NCBI GenBank assembly: GCA_913062745.1
Contig: CAJXXJ010000078.1
Span: 1 to 10,263, forward strand
From: an uncultured Phaeodactylibacter sp.
Lineage (GTDB): Bacteria > Bacteroidota > Bacteroidia > Chitinophagales > Saprospiraceae
Direction of reading: 5' to 3'
Length of the DNA: 10,263 nt
How positions within the stretch are numbered: the stretch's first letter is position 1; every line of letters begins with the position of its first letter. Shown in pieces: positions 1 to 6,100 of the stretch. Under the pieces are notes generated by a model. It was not told where the DNA came from. It saw nothing but the letters and a program-made list of their open reading frames with translations, and made no database searches. The position numbers were made by a program, and so were the translations under genes.

Positions 1-503
1 GTTGCAATGCGGGCATCCGGGCCGGCCTTGTCAAGTGCGCCCTGAATGATCGCCCGGATACGATCCTCCTTTACGGCCTGCATCATCTGGCTTGCTTCGC
101 TTTGCTTCTGCGCTACCTTCCCGTCGTACAGGTCCAGTGCTAAAACATTCACAGAATCCAGCTCCTCGAAGTAGCGCTCCGCTTCCTGCCGGATGTGGTC
201 GTTCAGCCCCCACCATTCGTGGAAAACGAGCAGGTATTCGTTGGTAGGGTTTTCTGTCATCAAAGCATAGGCAGTGCCCGCTTCTCCGTCAGAAGTGGGG
301 AACTCAATCATCTCTCCGGTATTCTTGGCGTCAGCTTCGCCCGGCGTTTCGTGCGCCCCCTGAAATTCCTCATCCTCAGCAAACTGAGCCATGCCGGTGC
401 TGTCTTGCGCACCCGCGTCCGTCCCATCGGCTGATCCACCGCTTTGGCAGGCAGTGAATGCAAAGCTGATGGCTACTAGCGTAATGATAATCGTTCTTAG
501 CAT
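1..503 (-). CDS. Dienelactone hydrolase family lipoprotein (partial, 3' end missing)
   Basis: Reading down from an ATG at 503-501, the minus strand stays open for 167 codons to the window edge. Residues 1-18 form a lipoprotein-type signal peptide: R3, a hydrophobic run of I/L/V/A/F, then FTAC with the lipidated Cys at 19. A Gly/Ser/Asp/Glu-rich linker follows to about residue 60. From about residue 64 the protein matches the N-terminal half of the alpha/beta-hydrolase dienelactone hydrolase family: VFHEWWGLNDHIR at 93-105 corresponds to the QE-x-x-G strand and loop whose Glu (here E96) contacts the catalytic Cys in this family, and LDLYDG at 123-128 is the conserved DLY motif. The catalytic Cys, Asp and His should lie in the missing C-terminal part. 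As a lipoprotein it probably acts in the periplasm or at the outer membrane rather than in the cytosol. The substrate cannot be told. The gene diverges from the E1 gene and has its own promoter. Confidence 0.88.
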   Translation of the reverse strand, partial: MLRTIIITLVAISFAFTACQSGGSADGTDAGAQDSTGMAQFAEDEEFQGAHETPGEADAKNTGEMIEFPTSDGEAGTAYALMTENPTNEYLLVFHEWWGLNDHIRQEAERYFEELDSVNVLALDLYDGKVAQKQSEASQMMQAVKEDRIRAIIQGALDKAGPDARIA

Positions 504-520
504 CGTAGGTAATTTTTTTG

Positions 521-549
521 CAAAAATAGAGATTGGCATCGTAAGGCAA
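521..549 (-). promoter_or_regulatory. Bacteroidota-type promoter of the dienelactone hydrolase-like gene
   Basis: On the minus strand, TATTTTTG (528-521) matches the -7 consensus TAnnTTTG exactly. A TTG (549-547) lies 18 bases further upstream, as expected for the -33 element. Transcription would start around 515, giving a leader of only about 12 bases before the ATG at 503. No Shine-Dalgarno sequence is seen, which is common in this phylum. Confidence 0.7.
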
Positions 550-559
550 GCAGCTTGCC
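545..559. promoter_or_regulatory. Operator-like palindrome over the -33 element
   Basis: GGCAAGC-A-GCTTGCC is a perfect dyad with 7-base arms and a single central base. The centre is too short to fold as an RNA hairpin, so a site for a dimeric DNA-binding protein is more likely. It covers the -33 TTG of the minus-strand promoter, a position expected for a repressor. The role is inferred from position and symmetry only. Confidence 0.4.
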
Positions 560-605
560 GCACATTTCTCCGGGGCGGAGGCCTTAAAAAGATTCCGGCA
601 GGATA

Positions 606-637
606 TTGCTAAGTTCGTAGTACTACCCCTAAATTTG
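606..637 (+). promoter_or_regulatory. Bacteroidota-type promoter of the fused E1 gene
   Basis: TAAATTTG at 630-637 matches the -7 consensus TAnnTTTG exactly. TTG at 606-608 is a fitting -33 element, with 21 bases between the two. The predicted start of transcription near 643 leaves a leader of about 17 bases before the ATG at 660. A perfect 10-base palindrome, GTAGTACTAC (617-626), sits between the -33 and -7 elements and may be an operator. Confidence 0.7.
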
Positions 638-659
638 CGGCCACAACCAAACTAAAACC

Positions 660-2666
660 ATGATCGACCAAGCTGCCCAATACCTTATAAATTACAACCG
701 AAAGGGCCTTTCCGATGAGGTGCTGCTAACGCTTTACGAACGCCTGCTGCTGCCACGCATGATTGAAGAGAAGATGCTCTTGCTGCTGCGGCAGGGCAAA
801 ATTAGCAAGTGGTTCTCCGGTATCGGGCAGGAGGCCATCTCCGTCGGTGCGGCTTCTGCGCTGCAGGCTGATGAGCTGCTGTTTACCATGCACCGCAACC
901 TCGGTGTCTTCACTACCCGGGAAGTGCCGCTCCACCGCCTGTTCGCGCAGTGGCAGGGCAAAGCCTCCGGTTTTACAAAAGGCCGCGACCGCTCTTTCCA
1001 CTTCGGTACTATGGATTATCATATCGTGGGCATGATCTCCCACCTGGGCCCGCAGCTGTCATTGGCTGCTGGTGTAGGGCTGGCTCACAAACTGAGCGGC
1101 GAAGGCAAAGTAGCGCTGGCTTTTACCGGTGAAGGCGGCACGAGCGAAGGCGAATTTCACGAAGCGCTAAATACCGCAGCTGTCTGGCAGCTTCCCGTGA
1201 TTTTTATCATCGAAAACAATGGCTACGGGCTGTCCACGCCGGTACAGGAACAGTACCGCTGCGAGCACCTGGCAGACCGCGCTAAGGGCTATGGCATGCG
1301 CTCTGAAATTATAGACGGCAACAACATTTTAGAAGTCTATGCCCGGCTGAGCACCCTGGCCAAAGAACTGCGGCAAAACCCGGAGCCGGTGCTGGTAGAG
1401 TGTAAAACTTTCCGCATGCGCGGGCACGAAGAAGCATCTGGTACCAAGTACGTGCCCAACGAGCTCATGGACCATTGGGCCGAACGGGACCCCCTGAGCA
1501 ACTATCAGGCATTTCTGCTTGGGGAGGGGCTGCTGACGGAGGATAAGATCAGCGGCCTGCGCAAACAATTCAAAAATGAGATTAACAAGGGGCTCGATGT
1601 CGCTTTTGGCGAAAGCCCCCTGGAAGCACAGCTTGATACAGAAATAGCCGATGTGTATGCTCCCTTTCAGCCGCAGCCGCAGCCTCCGTCAAACAACGGG
1701 CAGCGTAGCGAATTACGTTTTGTAGATGCTATTTCCCGCGGATTGGAGCAGGCCATGGAGCGGCATGATAAGCTCGTCCTGATGGGGCAGGATATCGCGG
1801 AGTACGGCGGTGTCTTCAAAATTACCGATGGCTTTTTGGAAAAGTTTGGTGCCGGGCGGGTGCGCAATACGCCTTTGTGCGAAAGCGCGATCGTTGGCAT
1901 CGGGCTGGGGCTCAGCCTAAAAGGCTATAAGTCTATGGTGGAGATGCAGTTTGCTGATTTTGTAAGCTGCGGCTTCAATCAGATCGTCAACAACCTGGCA
2001 AAACTGCATTACCGCTGGGGGCAGCCCGCCGATGTAGTCATCCGCATGCCCGCAGGTGGCGGGGTGGGAGCAGGGCCCTACCACTCCCAAAGTAACGAGG
2101 CGTGGTTTTTTCATACCCCGGGCCTGAAAGTGGTCTACCCGTCTACTCCGGAAGATGCCAAAGGCTTGCTGCTGGCAAGTTTCGAAGACCCTAACCCGGT
2201 CATGTTTTTTGAGCACAAAGCCTTGTACCGACGCCTGACCGCCGCAGTGCCCGATGAGTACTACACCGTGCCTATTGGCAAAGCCCGCCTGGCCCGGCAG
2301 GGAGAAGAAGTGTCCATCATCACCTACGGTATGGGGGTACACTGGGCGCTCGAGCTTTGTCAGGAAATGGGGGTTGATGCCGATATCTTAGACCTGCGTA
2401 CATTACTCCCGCTGGATTATGAAGCGATAGCAGATACGGTGCGCAAGACCAACCGGGTGCTCATCGTGCACGAAGACTGCCTGACAGGAGGGATAGGCGG
2501 AGAACTGTCCGCTTATATTTCCGAACACCTGTTTGAGTCTCTTGATGCCCCGGTGCTGCGGGCAGCAAGCCTGGATACCCCCGTGCCGTTTGCAGGAGCA
2601 CTGGAAGAGCAGTTCCTGCCGCGGGAGCGGTTTCGGAAGCAACTCGAAAAGCTACTGGCATACTAA
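660..2666 (+). CDS. 2-oxoacid dehydrogenase E1, fused alpha and beta subunits (branched-chain type)
   Basis: This 668-residue protein joins both subunits of the thiamine-diphosphate E1 enzyme that decarboxylates 2-oxoacids and passes the acyl group to lipoyl-E2. E1alpha spans about 1-335: a TPP/Mg motif begins at G157-E158-G159 and ends at E185-N186-N187-G188, and the active-site loop is MRGHEEASGTKY (253-264) with H256. A Pro/Gln/Asn linker (about 336-350) leads to E1beta (351-668), which has MGQDIAEYGGVF (375-386), the TPP-activating Glu region TPLCESAIVG (404-413, E408), and GPYHSQS (472-478, H475). The HSQS form and the alpha/beta order favour a branched-chain 2-oxoacid dehydrogenase over a pyruvate enzyme, but the substrate is inferred. 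Fusions of this kind are known in Bacteroidota. Oddity: the usual GDG of the TPP motif is GEG. No E2 or E3 gene is adjacent. The ATG at 660 is placed well behind its promoter. Confidence 0.93.
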   Translation: MIDQAAQYLINYNRKGLSDEVLLTLYERLLLPRMIEEKMLLLLRQGKISKWFSGIGQEAISVGAASALQADELLFTMHRNLGVFTTREVPLHRLFAQWQGKASGFTKGRDRSFHFGTMDYHIVGMISHLGPQLSLAAGVGLAHKLSGEGKVALAFTGEGGTSEGEFHEALNTAAVWQLPVIFIIENNGYGLSTPVQEQYRCEHLADRAKGYGMRSEIIDGNNILEVYARLSTLAKELRQNPEPVLVECKTFRMRGHEEASGTKYVPNELMDHWAERDPLSNYQAFLLGEGLLTEDKISGLRKQFKNEINKGLDVAFGESPLEAQLDTEIADVYAPFQPQPQPPSNNGQRSELRFVDAISRGLEQAMERHDKLVLMGQDIAEYGGVFKITDGFLEKFGAGRVRNTPLCESAIVGIGLGLSLKGYKSMVEMQFADFVSCGFNQIVNNLAKLHYRWGQPADVVIRMPAGGGVGAGPYHSQSNEAWFFHTPGLKVVYPSTPEDAKGLLLASFEDPNPVMFFEHKALYRRLTAAVPDEYYTVPIGKARLARQGEEVSIITYGMGVHWALELCQEMGVDADILDLRTLLPLDYEAIADTVRKTNRVLIVHEDCLTGGIGGELSAYISEHLFESLDAPVLRAASLDTPVPFAGALEEQFLPRERFRKQLEKLLAY

Positions 2667-2710
2667 GGGCTTCTGGAAAACTTATTTTTGCCCCACTAGC
2701 AATCCGGAGA

Positions 2711-2743
2711 AGGGCCCGCCTTTGATGTGTCAAAGACGGGCCT
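2711..2743 (+). terminator. Hairpin downstream of the E1 gene, possible terminator
   Basis: GGCCCG at 2713-2718 pairs with CGGGCC at 2737-2742, and CCTTTGA-side bases 2720-2725 pair with 2730-2735. This gives 12 Watson-Crick pairs with one C-A mismatch and a TGTG loop. It lies 45 bases after the E1 stop. There is no T tract after it (CAGTATACTTTCC), so it may be a weak or Rho-assisted terminator, a 3'-end stabiliser, or part of a small RNA. Confidence 0.4.
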
Positions 2744-2875
2744 CAGTATACTTTCCGGCAAATTCTTCTCGTTGAATCACCTTGTAGCGGAGCGTGACTA
2801 TTCCGGCAGGCTCTAAATGTCTTGCGTCAGCCGGTGAAAGAAGCGTCTAAATTACAATAGTCGTAGTGCGATCCC

Positions 2876-2883
2876 TATTTTTG
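2876..2883 (+). promoter_or_regulatory. Candidate -7 element for the giant repeat-protein gene
   Basis: TATTTTTG matches TAnnTTTG exactly. There is no TTG at the -33 position; TTA at 2852-2854, 21 bases upstream, is the nearest fit. No better motif lies closer to the ATG at 3117. If used, it gives a leader of about 225 bases, unusually long compared with the 12-20 base leaders predicted for neighbouring genes. Confidence 0.4.
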
Positions 2884-3116
2884 TCGCCTTATGGTGGCTA
2901 TGCAGGAGCTATCGTCTGTCTGGTTTCCGTCCGGCAAGCAGCTAAACGGCAGGCAGCGTAGTCTGTGTAGCGTGCCGTATAAGAGCTGTGCCGTTATGGA
3001 AAACAGGGCCGCCCGCAAGGTAAGCCGCTGCTCCCTCAGGCATTAAGAGGTGCTAACATAGCATCTATAAGGATTTTCTACATCCCATAAACGACATTCA
3101 ATACTAATAATCAACG

Positions 3117-6100
3117 ATGAAAAAGACACTCCTTCCTCTTGCCGTAATGCTGTTGGCTACCGCCGGGCTGTACGGGCAAACGCCAACGAATATCATCATT
3201 GAAGGGGGCGCTTCCGCCGGGCTGCGGGCACCCTGTACCGAAAACGATGCCGGTACGATTCAGGGGTTTGGCCCGTTCTCCGGGCAGAGTAATGATGTAG
3301 ATCCGGACACCATATACCTGTGTCTTGGAGATACCCTGCCGCTGACGCACAATATGGATTTTTCACTCGCCGGCGACCCCGTGCCCGCCACGCCCGCCGG
3401 TATTGCTTATGCTTTCTACGATGATGTGCCTACCGTTGATGGCCCTAATATCGATGCGGTCCGCGCCGACCCGGCTCTCAATACCACTTCGCCGCTCATC
3501 ATCAATAATACCGCCTTTGCGCAAACGAACGGCATTTGGCTGGCACCCACGCCGGGCGGCAACGGCAACCTCGACCTCATCAATAACGGGGGGCTGCAGG
3601 AAGCTTACAACGGCGGCAACCCGGCACCGATTCAGTTCTGGTTTGCCCCCATCACCGTCGATAATGCCCCAATACAGGCCTACGAGAATGACGGCCCCTG
3701 CGTAAGCGTCAGCATCGATGAAGCCTTTTCTGTTGTCTATCTGGAAGCCATCCAACTGACCGAAGAATTTGTTAACCCCGGGCCAGGCCTCGATGGCGCA
3801 TTTGTGCTGGAAGGCGGACTGCCGGAGTTTGACGGCACCACCAATTATAACATCACCATCAATCCGCTGGACCCCTCCGGCACAGCGGGTACCGTAGTGA
3901 CTGCAAACCCGGGGCACGAAGACACTATCCGTTATACCGTAGACCGCCCCGGCCGCTACGAGCTTATCGTGGAGGACGGCAAAAGCTGTGGGCTGATTGA
4001 CACTATAGAAGTACCGGTTGTCTTCAACGTAGGCACGGTAAACGGCGCTCCCGGCGATATCGTCTGCGTGCCGGTCACGGTGGAAAATTTTACCAATATT
4101 ACCAATGCGCAGTTCTCCATGCAATGGAACCCCTTTGAGCTGAGTTTTGAAAGTATTGACAACCTCACGACTGCGCTGCCCTCATTTGACAACGGATCCT
4201 TTAATACCGGCCTTACCAATAACGGGCAGCTTACTGTGGCCTGGGCCGATTTGTTGTTCACTCCTCACAACCTGCCTGATGGCAGCGTACTGTTTGAGGT
4301 GTGCTTCGAGGTGATTGGTAACCTTGGTGATTTCGCAGAAGTCGACATCACGGATGCGCCGACTAGTATCGGAGTGGGCAATGCCAACCTGGACTTCCCG
4401 TTTTCCAATTTTCCGTTCCTGCTGAGTGGTGGTGGCGTGAATATCACGAATCAGATACTGCTGGCCGAAGCATTTGGCAATAACGTGACCTGCGGCGGCG
4501 GCTCCAATGGCAGCTTCGACCTGACCATCGCGGGCGGAGTAGCGCCGTACACCTACGCCTGGAACAGCGTGCCTCCCACTGGCCCGAATGATACCGGCAC
4601 TGTAGGCGTTTCCGGAGACACCATTACCGAGGGTGGGCTCATGTCTGGCATTTACTCCATCACCGTCACCGATAGCGACCTGCCGGCTAATATGGATACC
4701 ATCGAAGTGCAAATACTCGATGGCCTTAACCTGGGTGCAGATTTCTCTACGGTGCAGCCAAGCTGTAACGGCAGCCAGGATGGTTCCATCACCGTTACTC
4801 CGGTCATCGACGGAGTAGTGGTCAACCCCACGCCTCCGGGCTATATCTTCGTCTGGAATACTGGCCAGGCCACACAGACCATAGACAGCGTAGGCTTCAA
4901 CGGTGGTATGCCCTACAACGTAACCATCACCAGCCCGCAGGGGTGCAGCACTACGGCAAGCGTGACGCTAAGCCAGCCTTCCGCCCTGTCTTTGCCCCTG
5001 CAAAATGACCCGGGAGTCATTGATGATGCAGCCTGTACCGGCGCTACAGATGGCTCTATCACCGTCATGGCCATGGGCGGGTCGCCGGACAATGGAAACT
5101 ATACCTACGAATGGGCAACCCTGGGCACGGTCACCGCTCCTTCTGATGCTCAAACGGACCTGGAGCCGGGGCAGTACAGCCTTACGGTGACCGACGCGAA
5201 CGGTTGTACCATTCAACGGACCTACACGGTAGGTGCAGAGAAAACACTGGGCGTCACACTGGTCAATTTACAGGATGTAAGCTGTAATGGCGGCAACGAC
5301 GGGGCAATTACCGTAGATGGCACTTCCTTCGGAGCCCCCGCCGTAGCTCCGCTTTCCTTTAGCTGGACCAACATCGGGACCGGCGCAACTTTCACCGGGC
5401 CGGCTATCACTGGCCTGGAGCCGGGCGATTATGAAGTCGTATTTGCCGACTCTGACCCTGCCGGTTGCAGCGCAAGGGATACCTTTACGGTAGGCGAGCC
5501 TGCACCGCTCGATATTCAGCTGGCAAACCTGCAGAATGAGAGCTGCGATAACGGCGGCAACGATGGCAGTATCACCATCAGCGTAACCGGCGGCACCTTC
5601 CCCTACAGCTATGAGTGGTCGGACATGCAGACAGACTCTATCGCTACCGGGCTGAGCGAAGGCAACTACATCGTAGAAGTTACGGATGCGAACAACTGTA
5701 CGCAAACTGCTGATTTTGACATTACGGCGCCTACTCCGCCTACCGTAACCGTACTGAATAACGATACGCTGGACTGCGCAGAAGATACCAATGGAGTACT
5801 GAACGTCACGGCTGTACAGGGCGGCGCGCCCATCGCTTCCTACGAATGGAGCACCGGCGGCACCGGCACCGGTATTTCCGGCCTTTCTCCGGGGATCTAT
5901 ATTGTGACGATTACCGCCGAGGACGGCTGCTTTACGGTGGACAGCGCAGCTGTGGTTGCACCGGCACCGCTCGTTATCGATAGTATTGTAGCCACTTCTC
6001 CGAGCTGTGTGGGCGAATCCAACGGTAACCTGGTGGTTAATGTCAGCGGAGGGACTGCACCCTATACCTACGAGTGGGATGACCAAACGCTCAGCAACCC

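Larger units (their letters stand above)
2667..3116. other. 450-base region without a confident gene
   Basis: This gap between the E1 gene and the giant repeat-protein gene contains a perfect -7 motif TATTTTTG at 2683-2690, 16 bases after the E1 stop; a strong hairpin at 2711-2743; and a second TATTTTTG at 2876-2883. A possible 51-codon ORF runs from 2891 to 3046, and a small hairpin at 3048-3066 has 8-pair arms (one G-U) and loop ACA. The last 50 bases before the ATG at 3117 are A/T-rich with no Shine-Dalgarno sequence. No tRNA, rRNA or known riboswitch is recognised. Confidence 0.6.

Noticed and set aside
568..580. Small dyad CTCCG-GGG-CGGAG in the first divergent region
   Set aside because: Five-base GC-rich arms are expected by chance at this scale, and it does not align with either promoter element.
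391..612. Plus-strand 73-codon frame at the start of the divergent region
   Set aside because: It runs antisense through the signal peptide of the hydrolase-like lipoprotein and through both promoters, and has no recognisable product.
2533..2775. Short plus-strand frame spanning the end of E1
   Set aside because: It is out of frame with the intact E1beta C-terminus and passes through the hairpin; no sign of a frameshift in E1.
2744..2875. Possible tRNA or repeat remnant (recurring TTCCGGCAGG-like words also seen near 593)
   Set aside because: No cloverleaf or T-loop consensus can be drawn, and the shared words are too short to define a repeat family.
3363..4124. A 253-codon open frame on the minus strand
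   Set aside because: Same reason: it lies wholly within the well-supported N-terminal and cohesin-like part of the giant protein and shows no motif or start signal.
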